64,000 nt of DNA from Stenotrophomonas rhizophila (GCF_001704155.1 NZ_CP016294.1:4027501-4091500), one strand, 5' to 3'; shown: positions 1 through 11,186, numbered from the stretch's first letter. Made by a program: numbers and translations. Notes: generated by a model not told the origin, from the sequence alone.

Positions 1-236
1 TGCGCACCGAGATGGGCAAGGCCGGCTTCCAGTCGTTCAAGACCCTGCCGTTCCCGCAGCCGTGCTACCCCACCGGCTGGTGGAGCGTGACCCTGGCGCG
101 CAAGGGCCAGAGCAGCTTCGACTTCCGCCAGTCCGATTCGGCCTCGAAGAGCTTCGACACCCTGTACTACACCGCCGCGCTGCACACCGGCGTGCTGGTC
201 ACCCCCCCATTCGTGCAGGCTGCGCTGAAGGGCTGA
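1..236 (+). CDS. speE: Spermidine synthase (polyamine aminopropyltransferase), C-terminal part
   Basis: Only the last ~78 residues are inside the window; the gene enters from the left edge in frame with position 3. Spermidine synthase transfers an aminopropyl group from decarboxylated S-adenosylmethionine to putrescine in the cytosol. The visible part has the family's C-terminal shape: a GF-x-TLPFPQPCYPTGWWS strand region followed by YYTAALHTGVLVTPPFV, which parallels the YYNPAIHTAAFALPQYL ending of E. coli SpeE. The catalytic core is outside the window, so assignment rests on this tail alone. A strong hairpin terminator follows 18 bases after the stop codon. Confidence 0.72.
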   Translation, partial: RTEMGKAGFQSFKTLPFPQPCYPTGWWSVTLARKGQSSFDFRQSDSASKSFDTLYYTAALHTGVLVTPPFVQAALKG

Positions 237-253
237 TCGAACCGCAGGAAAAG

Positions 254-287
254 AAAAAACCCGCGCTGTCGCCAGCGCGGGTTTTTC
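254..287. terminator. Bidirectional Rho-independent terminator between speE and lpxO
   Basis: A perfect 9-bp stem (CCCGCGCTG at 260-268, CAGCGCGGG at 273-281) with a 4-base loop is flanked by an A-run (254-259) and a T-run (282-286). It therefore has a U-tract in both directions and can end both speE transcripts (plus) and lpxO transcripts (minus), whose stop codons face each other here. Confidence 0.9.
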
Positions 288-292
288 ATTCC

Positions 293-319
293 GGTAGGTA
301 TCGACCGCTGGTCGATACA
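293..319. repeat. SMAG-type GTAG palindrome
   Basis: GGTAG is followed by the palindrome GTATCGACC-GCT-GGTCGATAC (298-318). The stem and the GTAG flank match the SMAG family of Stenotrophomonas intergenic repeats, and the same stem recurs at 11218 and 57592 in this window. It sits between the shared terminator and the lpxO stop codon. Confidence 0.8.
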
Positions 320-323
320 GGCC

Positions 324-1229
324 TCAAAGGGCCCAGATTCCCGCGATCACCAGCAGCACCAACCCCCACTTGATCGCGTGGTAGGCGAACGCGCTCCTGG
401 CGCGCAGCGCCTTGGCCTTCAGCCGCACCTTGTACAGGCCACCGAATGCCTTGTTGACTCCGCCGGTCGGGTCACCCGGGAAGTTCGGCGAGGCGCCGCC
501 GGCCAGCAGCGTCGACGCCACCGCGCGGTTGAACAGGCCCGGCAGGCCGAATCGCAGCGGGCGGGCGATGTCGCAGAACAGGATCACCCGGTCCGCATCG
601 GTCTCGTTGTGCGCGTGGTGGATGTAGGTTTCGTCGAACATCATCCACTCGCCATCGCGCCAGCTCTTGCGGATGCCGTCCACCTCGATGTAGCAGCGGT
701 CATCGTTCGGCGTGGCCAGGCCCAGGTGCAGGCGCAGCGAACCGGCGAACGGGTCGCGGTGCGGGCGCAGCTCGCTGCCCGGCGGCAGTTGGGCGAACAT
801 TGCCGCGCGCACGTCCGGGATCGACTCCAGCAACGCCGTGGTCTTCGGGCACAGCTGCTTCGCCGACGGGTGCGACGGGCCGTACCACTTCAGGTAGAAG
901 CGCTTCCAGCCGCGGCGGAAGAACGAGTTGAAGCCCGCATCGTTGTAACTGCTCGACGCGGCGATCTTTTCCGCATCGCGCAGCGCCAGCGCCTCGTCGC
1001 GGATCATCTGCCAGTTGTCGCGCAGCGGCTGCAGCTGCGGGAACGACTGGCCCGGATCCAGGAACGGCGTGGTCGGCACCTTCGAGAAAAAGTACATGAC
1101 CACGTTGATCGGGGCCATGAAGCTGGAATGGTCGAGCAGCTGGCGCGACCAGCGCGCGCGTACCTTGCCGCGGTAGTGCACGTACAGCACGCATGCCACG
1201 AACAGGGCCACCACAATAATCTTGATCAT
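324..1229 (-). CDS. lpxO: Lipid A hydroxylase LpxO (Fe(II)/2-oxoglutarate-dependent)
   Basis: This 301-residue protein has the length and plan of LpxO, which 2-hydroxylates a secondary acyl chain of lipid A at the inner membrane. It begins with a membrane segment (about residues 3-18) and ends with another (AIKWGLVLLVIAGIWAL), with an aspartyl/asparaginyl beta-hydroxylase-type domain between them. The iron-binding HxD is visible as RPHRDPF (H157, D159), and the distal histidine lies in YIHHAHN (about 204-207), followed by the usual DRVILF strand. The chosen start, MIKIIVV, begins the membrane helix; an upstream in-frame extension of 49 codons reads like noise. The gene faces speE and is divergent from the small kinase at 1686. 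2-Hydroxylation is known to affect peptide resistance and stress tolerance; here that is inference. Confidence 0.86.
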   Translation of the reverse strand: MIKIIVVALFVACVLYVHYRGKVRARWSRQLLDHSSFMAPINVVMYFFSKVPTTPFLDPGQSFPQLQPLRDNWQMIRDEALALRDAEKIAASSSYNDAGFNSFFRRGWKRFYLKWYGPSHPSAKQLCPKTTALLESIPDVRAAMFAQLPPGSELRPHRDPFAGSLRLHLGLATPNDDRCYIEVDGIRKSWRDGEWMMFDETYIHHAHNETDADRVILFCDIARPLRFGLPGLFNRAVASTLLAGGASPNFPGDPTGGVNKAFGGLYKVRLKAKALRARSAFAYHAIKWGLVLLVIAGIWAL

Positions 1230-1685
1230 CAAGCATCCACCGGCCGCTGCCGGACGCCCATACGGGCCAAAAGAGGGGGAGAGCCGGGCGCGACGGAGAC
1301 GTGCCGTCAGGTGCGGTGCTGCCGCGCAGGCCGTGTTCAACACCGCTATGGTCCGCACCCTTCCTGTCCCGGTCAAGCCGGTCGGACGGGACGTTCATGC
1401 CCACCTGTCGACGCGCCTCACGACGGCCGTGGGAACGAGGCATCGGCTCAAGCAGCGACCAACCAGATGCAAGTCATTGATTTTGAATGTTTATCCATGG
1501 AACCAGGCGCTGCGCGCCGCGTGAACGCGACAAACTGTTCCACCCCCGGTTATGACATTTTTCCGACAAAGGGTGGTTTGGTGTACTCGCGAGTACTAAA
1601 ATTAACGAAATCATCACCCTCCCCCATTCAGCAGCACCGGTACGCCTGACGCTTTGCGCCGACCGCCGGGTCGCCCCAGAACGTC
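1230..1685. other. 456-bp divergent intergenic region between lpxO and the kinase gene
   Basis: I see no convincing gene here. Long open frames through 1230-1650 are antisense extensions with no start signal and Arg/Pro-rich noise content. The AT-richer stretch 1550-1620 probably carries the kinase promoter and contains the palindrome described separately at 1583-1596. Confidence 0.6.
1583..1596. promoter_or_regulatory. Perfect 14-bp palindrome GTACTCGCGAGTAC, candidate operator
   Basis: The self-complementary GTACTCGCGAGTAC lies about 90 bases upstream of the kinase start, in the AT-rich part of the gap and just before TACTAAAAT, which could serve as an extended -10. Its compact, loopless symmetry is typical of a dimeric helix-turn-helix regulator site (TetR-type for example). 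No regulator gene adjoins it, so the cognate protein is unknown. Confidence 0.4.
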
Positions 1686-4623
<2,938 letters not shown>

Positions 4624-4692
4624 TTCGCCATCAGCAGCATTGCCGGTCATGCGTTACCGGGCGTTGCGCCGTTGTCGGCGGTTGTTTGGGAA

Positions 4693-4754
4693 CCAACCCT
4701 ACCGTCGAGGCGCGCGGGGCGTGTGCCGTCGCGATGCCTTGGCGGCAGGGTTGG
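4693..4754. repeat. Long imperfect inverted repeat between comM and the TonB receptor gene
   Basis: CCAACCCTACCG (4693-4704) and CGGCAGGGTTGG (4743-4754) pair over 12 positions with one mismatch around a 38-base loop. It lies in the 143-bp gap between two facing stop codons, so it may help end transcripts, but it has no U-run. Function is not clear. Confidence 0.4.
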
Positions 4755-4766
4755 ATCCGGTCCTGC

Positions 4767-7514
4767 TTACTGGAAATCCAGCGACAGCTCGACGAACATC
4801 GAACGGCCGAAGGCGTTGTAGACGCCCTGGTCGTAGTACGGCCAGTTACCGTTGGTGCTGTCCACCGGCGGCCGCTCGTTGGTGAGGTTGTTGGCGGTCA
4901 GCAGCACGCTGGCCAGCTTGTTGATGCGGTAGTTGAGCGTGGCGTTCCAGGTCGTCCACGGGCCGATGTTGCGTTCCTCGCCGGTGGCATTCCAGGTCCG
5001 GGCGTTGCGCACGCCGTACACGTTGGTGCTGAAGGCACCGATGTTCCAGTTCACGCCCAGCGTTGCGCGGTACTGCAGCTCATTGGAATAGCCACAGCAG
5101 AGCATGTCGTAGACCGGGTCGCCTTCCTGCTGCTGCAGCTCGTGCTTCAGCGGCCGGTAGTAGCCTGCGGTCACGCCGAAATCACCTGCCCGCCCGGCGC
5201 TCCAGCGGTAGTCGCCCGATGCCTGGATGCCGGTCTGGCGCTGCTTGGCCAGGTTGATCGGATAGGAGAAGACCTTGGATACGCCGTTGGGATTGAGCGG
5301 GTCGGTGGCCGGCAGGCGCTGCACCTGGGCCAGGACCTGGCGACAAGTTGGCGAGTTGATGTCGAATGCCACGTCGCCGTTCTCGGACGTCCCCAGGCGG
5401 CAGTTGGCCTCGGTGGCGAGGATGCTGTCGGTGCCCAGGATGGACACTTCGTTCTCGATCTTCACCGAGTTGTAGTCCAGCGACAGGTTCAGGGCATTGT
5501 CCAGCGCCGACCACACCACGCCATAGGTGAAGGTTTCCGCCGTGATGTCCTTGAGGTCGCGGTTGCCAGTGCTGGAGGACAGCACCGACAGCGATGCCTG
5601 CGGGCACTCGTCGAAGTTTTCGGAGGTGTAGCCTGCGCTGCGGCACAGGAAGGTGTCCACGTTGGTGGTATAGCCGCTGCTCTCGCGCGAATACAGGTAG
5701 AACATGTCCGGCGAGCGGAAGGCGGTGGCATAGCTGCCGCGCAGCAGCAGGGAATCGATCGGGCGATATTCCAGGCCGAGCTTCCAGGTCGCCTTGCCGT
5801 TGCCACCGCCGCCCTGCAGGGAGTACTTGTCGTAGCGTCCCGACAGGTTGGCGCTGAACGTGTCGAAGATCGGCACCTGCAGTTCGGCGCCCACCGCATA
5901 CAGGTCACGCTGGCCTTCGGCCGAGGTCCCTGCGGTCTGGCCACGGAACAGCTCGGCGGCATTGGGATCGGCCGACTGGTTGAAGAACTTCTCGCGGGTG
6001 CCCTGCAGGATCATCGCAAAGCCGACATCGCCGGCCGGCAGGCCGAACAACGACGTATTGGTCACCAGCGCGGTCACACCGGTCCGCGACGCCGAAGACG
6101 CGGCGCGGTTGGTGCCGCTGAACTGGTCGTACTGCGCGCGGGTGAGCGGCTGGTACAGCACGTCCAGGTTCGGCGCATAGGCTTCGTAGCCGTTGACCGT
6201 GCCCAGCTGCGGGCCAAGGTAGTAATCGTCAATACCGCCCCTGGCCAGGAAGTCGGTGGACTTGCGGGTGACGTCGGTGCTGGAGCGGTTCACGTAAACG
6301 TCGTAATCGAAGCCGGTGTCGCCCAGCCCGCCGCGTGCACCGGCGGTGATGTTCCACGAGCGGGTATAGACGCGCTGGTCCTTCGCGTCCATGCCGACTT
6401 CTTCGGGCGCGTAGATGCGCTGCCACTGCTCGTAGTTGCCGGTGGTCTGGTTGTAGAAGGTCTTGTTCCAGAACGGGCTGCCGCCGGAATAGGTGGGCCG
6501 GCCGAAGCTGAAGAGGATGTCCGAGTACAGCTCGGTGGTTTCGCTGAGGTGGTAGCGCAGGAAGGTGGTGGCGTTGACGTCCTCGCTCTTGTTGTAGAGC
6601 GTGGCGGTGCCGACGTTGTCCGGGCTGCCGCAGTAGAAGCCGGTGCCTGCCGCGTTGCGATGCGCGTAGGTGGTGCTGCCACCGAACAGGTAGGACAGGG
6701 GGGCGCAGGCGGCCTGGCCAGGGTCGATGTAGCCGTTGGGGGACATCTGCATGCGCAGGAAGGTGCGCGAGGGGTCCTGCGGCCCGGTCGGGCTGTCGTT
6801 GACGCTGTCGATGTAGCTGCGGTCGGAGGCGAAGATGGGCTTCTGCTTGGTGTATTCCAGCCCGTAGCTGAGGTCCAGGTTGCCGAAGGAATGGCCGCTG
6901 CTGAAGATGAAGCGCTGGCTGGATCCGCCACCATCGCTGTAGCCGCCAGCACGGTAGCGGAAATGGGTGCCTTCCACCTTGTCCTTCAGCACGATGTTGA
7001 TCACGCCCGCCACGGCCGACGAGCCGTACACCGACGACTGCCCACCGGTGAGCACGTCGATGCGTTCCACCATGCCCAGCGGAATGTTGGCGATGTCCAC
7101 GATGCTGGTGTTGCCGTTGTAGGCAAGCGGATAGCTGTTGAGCGGCCGCCCGTTGAGCAGCGTAAGCGTGTAGCTCGGGTCCAGCCCGAACAGGCTGACG
7201 GTCTTTGCGCCCGGGGTATAGAAGCCGGTGCCCTGCGAGTCCTGCACCGAGCCGTTGGCCATCGGCAGCGAGCGCAGCGCATCGAACACCGTGGTGAAGC
7301 CCTGTGCCTCGATTTCCTCGGCCGTGATGGTGGTCACCGGCGAAGGCCCTTCGATCTGCGCGCGGGGAATCAGCGAGCCGGTGACGTTCACCGTATCCAG
7401 CTGACGGGTGGCCGGCGTGGCGCCTTCTTCGTCGGAGGGGGACGCCTGTGCCTGTGCGGCCAGGGGGTGGAGCAGTACGGATGACACCAGCAACGACAGC
7501 AACGTGCGCTTCAT
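4767..7514 (-). CDS. TonB-dependent outer-membrane receptor (915 aa)
   Basis: A signal peptide (MKRTLLSLLVSSVLLHPLAAQAQ) precedes a plug domain (about 40-200) with ITAEEIEAQGFTTVFDALRSLP, LLNGRPLNSYPLAY and VLTGGQSSVYGSSAVAGVINIV, then a long beta-barrel. Such receptors import siderophores, oligosaccharides or peptides with TonB energy. The plug style (SLIPRAQIEGPSPV, VSLFGLDPSYTLTLLNG) resembles the carbohydrate- or peptide-linked receptors abundant in Xanthomonadaceae, but the substrate cannot be read. The start is chosen for the signal peptide and the GGAG Shine-Dalgarno 9 bases upstream; the open frame continues 100 codons further with no signal. It ends ELSLDFQ, with Phe next to last rather than last. 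Its upstream region carries a promoter and a LacI-type site. Confidence 0.88.
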   Translation of the reverse strand: MKRTLLSLLVSSVLLHPLAAQAQASPSDEEGATPATRQLDTVNVTGSLIPRAQIEGPSPVTTITAEEIEAQGFTTVFDALRSLPMANGSVQDSQGTGFYTPGAKTVSLFGLDPSYTLTLLNGRPLNSYPLAYNGNTSIVDIANIPLGMVERIDVLTGGQSSVYGSSAVAGVINIVLKDKVEGTHFRYRAGGYSDGGGSSQRFIFSSGHSFGNLDLSYGLEYTKQKPIFASDRSYIDSVNDSPTGPQDPSRTFLRMQMSPNGYIDPGQAACAPLSYLFGGSTTYAHRNAAGTGFYCGSPDNVGTATLYNKSEDVNATTFLRYHLSETTELYSDILFSFGRPTYSGGSPFWNKTFYNQTTGNYEQWQRIYAPEEVGMDAKDQRVYTRSWNITAGARGGLGDTGFDYDVYVNRSSTDVTRKSTDFLARGGIDDYYLGPQLGTVNGYEAYAPNLDVLYQPLTRAQYDQFSGTNRAASSASRTGVTALVTNTSLFGLPAGDVGFAMILQGTREKFFNQSADPNAAELFRGQTAGTSAEGQRDLYAVGAELQVPIFDTFSANLSGRYDKYSLQGGGGNGKATWKLGLEYRPIDSLLLRGSYATAFRSPDMFYLYSRESSGYTTNVDTFLCRSAGYTSENFDECPQASLSVLSSSTGNRDLKDITAETFTYGVVWSALDNALNLSLDYNSVKIENEVSILGTDSILATEANCRLGTSENGDVAFDINSPTCRQVLAQVQRLPATDPLNPNGVSKVFSYPINLAKQRQTGIQASGDYRWSAGRAGDFGVTAGYYRPLKHELQQQEGDPVYDMLCCGYSNELQYRATLGVNWNIGAFSTNVYGVRNARTWNATGEERNIGPWTTWNATLNYRINKLASVLLTANNLTNERPPVDSTNGNWPYYDQGVYNAFGRSMFVELSLDFQ

Positions 7515-7605
7515 CTTGCAGATCTCCAGTACAAGGTCTCCCGGCACCGCATCGGCGCAGGAGAGTTGGGGGTGCAGGGGCTTCCGTGGGGCGTGGGGTG
7601 CAGCT

Positions 7606-7634
7606 TTTCTAGATCGATCTAAATGAATTGTCAA
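7606..7634 (-). promoter_or_regulatory. Candidate sigma-70 promoter of the TonB receptor gene, overlapping palindrome TAGATCGATCTA
   Basis: On the minus strand TTGACA (7634-7629) is followed after 17 bases by TAGAAA (7611-7606). The -35 is a perfect match and the -10 matches at 4 of 6. The perfect palindrome TAGATCGATCTA (7610-7621) lies in the spacer and -10, where a bound repressor would block polymerase. Confidence 0.5.
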
Positions 7635-7644
7635 CAATTTGAAA

Positions 7645-7658
7645 TGAAACCATTTCCA
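7645..7658. promoter_or_regulatory. LacI-family-like operator upstream of the TonB receptor promoter
   Basis: TGAAACCATTTCCA fits the LacI/GalR-type half-site pattern TGNAANCGNTTNCA with one mismatch (A for the central G). It lies 11 bp upstream of the -35 of the receptor promoter, beside AAGCGCTT (7658-7665), another perfect palindrome. No LacI-type regulator gene is in the window. Confidence 0.4.
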
Positions 7659-7750
7659 AGCGCTTAGATCGAACGAAATGGCACTTGCGGGCGGCCGTGG
7701 CCGTGTTGCAGGATCAGCGCGGTTGCCCATCACGTCCTGGAGTGCCGCGT

Positions 7751-8461
7751 ATGCGTCTGCGCCGTTGCCTGATCGTCCCTGTCGTTGCTGCAACCCTCGC
7801 GTTTCCCGCCGCACACGCTGCGGAAATCCAACAGACGCGCGATGGCGTCACCCTGACCTACCAGGACCAGAGCGGATCAACGGTTGCTGCCGTGCGTGAC
7901 CGCATCATCGCCACCTTCTTCGCCACGTATCCGCGCGAACGCCGCGATTACCATCCCGCTGCGCCGTCCAGCGTGCGTATCGTCATGGACCCGTCGTACG
8001 ACGGGGTTGCGTATGTAGGTGAGAAGGAGAAGTCGGCCACCATCACCATCAACCCGCGCTGGTTGGAGAAACATCCCAACGACACCGACCTGGTAACCCA
8101 TGAGGCCATGCACATCGTGCAGGGCTACCCGGGCTATGCCAGCGAACAGGCGCCTTCCTGGTTGGTCGAAGGCATCGCCGACTATGCCCGCGACCATTAC
8201 GGCGTGGACAACGCTGCTGGCGGCTGGGCGCTGCCTTCGCAGGTCAAGCCGGAGCACAAGGTGGACACCGGCTACCGCGTTACCGGTGCGTTCCTGAAGT
8301 GGAGCGAGGCCGGGCACCCGGGGTTGGTGAAGGCGCTGGATGCGGCGCTGCGCAAGGGCACCTATACGCCGGCGTTGTGGAAGGCGCACACCGGCGAAGA
8401 CCTGGCCGCGCTGTGGGAGGCTTATGTTGCGCAGCAGGGTAATGGCGCGCGCGGCGCTTGA
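7751..8461 (+). CDS. Secreted basic-secretory-protein-family metallopeptidase
   Basis: The 236-residue product has a signal peptide (MRLRRCLIVPVVAATLAFPAAHA) and the core of the plant-like basic secretory protein (BSP) family: SVRIVMDPSYDGVAYV, a zinc-type HExxH in THEAMHIVQGY, then APSWLVEGIADYARDHYG, which supplies the usual downstream acidic residue and helix. BSP proteins are thought to be secreted or periplasmic peptidases. The ATG at 7751 is chosen because it begins the signal peptide. It is divergent from the TonB receptor gene, sharing a 236-bp promoter region, and its 3' end overlaps the facing HAD phosphatase gene by 40 bp. Substrate unknown. Confidence 0.8.
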   Translation: MRLRRCLIVPVVAATLAFPAAHAAEIQQTRDGVTLTYQDQSGSTVAAVRDRIIATFFATYPRERRDYHPAAPSSVRIVMDPSYDGVAYVGEKEKSATITINPRWLEKHPNDTDLVTHEAMHIVQGYPGYASEQAPSWLVEGIADYARDHYGVDNAAGGWALPSQVKPEHKVDTGYRVTGAFLKWSEAGHPGLVKALDAALRKGTYTPALWKAHTGEDLAALWEAYVAQQGNGARGA

Positions 8462-9294
8462 TCCCGTAGCACGAAACGCTCGATGGCCAGGGCCACGCCG
8501 TCTTCGGAATTGGTGGTGGTCTGATGCAGCGCGGTCGACTTGACGATGTCCACCGCGTTGCCCATCGCCACGCTGGTGCCGGCGTACTGAAGCATGGTCA
8601 GGTCGTTTTCCTGGTCGCCGATGGCCATTACCTGCATGCGGTCGATGCCCAGGTGCTCGGCCAGCTTCTGCAGGCTTGGGCCCTTGCCAGCGCGGTGGTC
8701 GAACACTTCGAGGAAGAATGCCGCGCTCTTGAGCACGGCGAAGCGTTCGGTCAGCGCCGATGGCAGGCGCGGGATGACAGCGTCCAGGATCTGCGGTTCG
8801 TCGACCATCATCAGTTTGATGAAGGACATCGCCGGGTCCATTTCTTCCACGCTGCGATAGGACAACGGCACGCGTGACAGGTGCGAATCGGCCACGGTGT
8901 AGATGCTGATGTCGCGGTTGGGCGTGTACAGCCGTTCGCCATCCAGTGCCTGGAAGTGCACGCCCAGCTCGCGCGCCACCTGCTCGCAGAACAGGAAATC
9001 AGCGAAGCTGAGCGGGTATTCGACCACCACCTCGCCAGTGGCAACGCGGGTGACCAGCCCGCCATTGCAGGCGATGCAGTAGTCGTCCGCGCCATTGATG
9101 TCCAGCTCCTCCAGGAACGGGGCAAGGCCGGACACCGGGCGCCCGCTGGTCAACACGATCCGCACGCCCTGCGCCCGTGCGCGGGCGATGGCCTGCTTCA
9201 CGCGCGGGGTGAGCTTGTGCGCCGGGTCCAGCAGCGTGCCATCCATATCGATGGCCACCAGTTCAATGGCCGGCTGGCGGCGTCCCATCTCCAT
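8422..9294 (-). CDS. Cof-type HAD phosphatase (YidA-like sugar phosphatase)
   Basis: All four HAD motifs are visible in this ~290-residue protein: AIDMDGTLLD (nucleophile and acid/base Asp), LTSGRP, the lysine region HRAGKGPSLQKLAEHLGI, and IGDQENDLTML. The large cap insert between motifs II and III places it in the Cof/YidA class that hydrolyses small sugar phosphates in the cytosol. I prefer the ATG at 9294, nine bases after GAGG; a TTG at 9303 and an ATG at 9288 are alternatives. The last 40 bases overlap the convergent BSP peptidase gene, so both coding sequences share this DNA. Confidence 0.87.
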   Translation of the reverse strand: MEMGRRQPAIELVAIDMDGTLLDPAHKLTPRVKQAIARARAQGVRIVLTSGRPVSGLAPFLEELDINGADDYCIACNGGLVTRVATGEVVVEYPLSFADFLFCEQVARELGVHFQALDGERLYTPNRDISIYTVADSHLSRVPLSYRSVEEMDPAMSFIKLMMVDEPQILDAVIPRLPSALTERFAVLKSAAFFLEVFDHRAGKGPSLQKLAEHLGIDRMQVMAIGDQENDLTMLQYAGTSVAMGNAVDIVKSTALHQTTTNSEDGVALAIERFVLRDQAPRAPLPCCAT

Positions 9295-9369
9295 CTCGAT
9301 CAACCTCGTTCACTGCCAGAAACGCTGCGATGCAGCCGCAGGGTAGTTTAAGCCAGGGGCGCCCCGGCA

Positions 9370-9404
9370 AAGAAAAGGCCAGCCGGGTTGCCCCGGCTGG
9401 CCTC
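9370..9404 (-). terminator. Rho-independent terminator of the type IV effector gene
   Basis: AGGCCAGCCGGG (9376-9387) pairs perfectly with CCCGGCTGGCCT (9392-9403) around a 4-base loop. Read on the minus strand, the stem is followed by CTTTTCTTT, so it ends transcripts from the effector gene that stops at 9441. Confidence 0.82.
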
Positions 9405-9440
9405 CATACCACACACGCTGTTGCGCAGACGACGGCGGGC

Positions 9441-11186
9441 TCAGCGGCCCATCGCCACCTTCTGCTGCTCTTCCTGCACCTGTTGCTGCTGGCTGGCGTT
9501 GTTGCTCTGCAGTTGGGCGTTGGTGTGCTCCAGCGACGGCGCCTCGCTCAGGTCCACCGCGGTGCGGTAGCCCGGGGTGGTGCCCATCACGAACGCCTTG
9601 CCATCCTGCACGGTCACGCTCTGCAGCTTCTCCGGCGAATCAATGCCGGCCTGCTTGGCCTGCAGGGTGACGTTGGCCGCCGCTTCGTTGGAGATGGCGG
9701 CAGGCAGCTGGCCACGGATCGCGTTGTGCAGCGGCGTGTCCGCGTGGCCCTTCTCGCCCAGCTGCGGGCCAGTGGCGGTGCGGGTTTCCGCCCCCTGCGC
9801 CTGGGTGGCGGCCAGCTTGCCGAAGGTCTCCCGGCCCACGATGCCGTCGTCCTTCAGGCCCTGCTGCTTCTGGAAGGCCTGCACCGCTTCGCGGGTGTTG
9901 TCGCCGAACTTGCCGTCTTCGGACAGGCGGTTGCCGTTGGCATCGCGCACGCCCAGACGGTTCAGCTCTTCCTGCAGCTTGGTCACCTCGTCGCTGCGGT
10001 CACCCTTGCGCAGGGTGCCGGCCGGCGCGTGGTCATGGTCGTGCGCATGCCCGTGCTTGCCCGCTTCCTGCTGGAGGCCCTTGTTCCAGTAGGTCTCCGG
10101 GTTGATCAGCTTCCCGGCCGGATCCTTCATCTGGTAATGCACGTGCTGGGCGTACTGGTTGGCGCCCTGCGGGCCGCGGCCGCCCATGGTGCCGATCGGG
10201 TCGCCCGGCTCCACGTGCTGCCCGACCTTCACCTTGGTGTCCTGCATGTGCAGGATCTGGTGCGAGTTGCCCTGCGCGTCCTGGATCATCACCGTGCCGT
10301 ACTTGCCGCCTACCGAGGTCACGGTGCCGGCGATCGGCGCGTGGATGGTCGGGTGCTGCAGGTTGCGGCCGGTCTGGCCACCGACGTAGTTGAAGTCGCT
10401 GCCGCCATGGCTCTTCTCGCCACGGTGCTCACCGAAGTGGCCGGTGATGTGCGGCTTGACGCCGTTCTGCGGCGGCAGCATCACCTGCATGGTGTGCTCG
10501 TAGGAGCGCGCCTGGGTGGCAGCGGCGCCAACAGCGGCAGCGCCGGCCACGGCAGCGGCGGCGCCCGCAACGGCATGCTGCTGGGCCGGTGCCTGCACCT
10601 GGGTCTGGCTCAGGCGCTGGTTGACGAACTGTTCGTACTCATCCAGGTGCGGCGCGACCTTGCGCTGCGACAGGCCGAGACCGCCGTAGTCCTTGGTCGG
10701 GCCATCGTGGTGGTACTTGTAGATGTAGTCTTCGCCCTGGCCACGGTCGCGTGCCAGGTTGCGGTTGTCGACGAAGTGCGCCACCAGCGCGTCGGACTGT
10801 GCGTCGACGTCGAAGCGGTTGGCGTTGTTCAGGCCGTAGTGCTTGCCGGTGCGGTCGATGAACTGGCCCAGGCCGGAGGCCGAGGTGGTGCCAGCAGCGG
10901 CATCCGGGTTGAAGCCGGATTCGACGCGGGCGATCGCCAGCACATACGCGGTTTCGCGCGGGGTCAGGCCGGCTTCGCGCGAGGACTCGATCAGCGAGTC
11001 GATCACACGCGACTGTACTTCGGGGGAGGCATCGCCCCAGCGGCGCGATTGGCCGTGCAGCGCGCGGCTTTCGTCGATCGGTTCGCGGTAGTGGCTCCAC
11101 GATTCGATCTGGTTGCTGCGGTATGCCGCGCCAGGCGGCTGCACCATGTTGGTGTAGATGTCATCAGGCATGTCTGTGCTATCCAT
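9441..11186 (-). CDS. Predicted antibacterial type IV secretion effector: lysozyme-like + M23 peptidase + PG-binding + XVIPCD-like tail
   Basis: The 581-residue protein has four parts. Residues ~50-190 look like a lysozyme/transglycosylase fold (RVESGFNPDA with candidate catalytic Glu89, then SASGLGQFI). Residues ~245-355 are an M23/LytM peptidase with its zinc ligands (HGGSD: H260, D264; HVH: H348, H350). Residues ~392-460 are a peptidoglycan-binding domain (GKFGDNTREAVQAFQKQQGL). The last ~100 residues (PLHNAIRGQLP, VTVQDGKAFVMGT, then a Gln-rich tail ending QQQQVQEEQQKVAMGR) resemble the XVIPCD signal recognised by the Xanthomonadaceae bacterial-killing type IV secretion system. No N-terminal signal peptide is present, which fits type IV export. 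Two lipoprotein genes lie just upstream on the same strand. The secretion apparatus is not in this window. Confidence 0.82.
   Translation of the reverse strand: MDSTDMPDDIYTNMVQPPGAAYRSNQIESWSHYREPIDESRALHGQSRRWGDASPEVQSRVIDSLIESSREAGLTPRETAYVLAIARVESGFNPDAAAGTTSASGLGQFIDRTGKHYGLNNANRFDVDAQSDALVAHFVDNRNLARDRGQGEDYIYKYHHDGPTKDYGGLGLSQRKVAPHLDEYEQFVNQRLSQTQVQAPAQQHAVAGAAAAVAGAAAVGAAATQARSYEHTMQVMLPPQNGVKPHITGHFGEHRGEKSHGGSDFNYVGGQTGRNLQHPTIHAPIAGTVTSVGGKYGTVMIQDAQGNSHQILHMQDTKVKVGQHVEPGDPIGTMGGRGPQGANQYAQHVHYQMKDPAGKLINPETYWNKGLQQEAGKHGHAHDHDHAPAGTLRKGDRSDEVTKLQEELNRLGVRDANGNRLSEDGKFGDNTREAVQAFQKQQGLKDDGIVGRETFGKLAATQAQGAETRTATGPQLGEKGHADTPLHNAIRGQLPAAISNEAAANVTLQAKQAGIDSPEKLQSVTVQDGKAFVMGTTPGYRTAVDLSEAPSLEHTNAQLQSNNASQQQQVQEEQQKVAMGR

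Noticed and set aside
378-1649. Long plus-strand open frame (423 codons) antisense to lpxO
   Set aside because: It is a high-GC shadow of lpxO, rich in Arg/Gln/Val noise, with no Shine-Dalgarno and no family motif.
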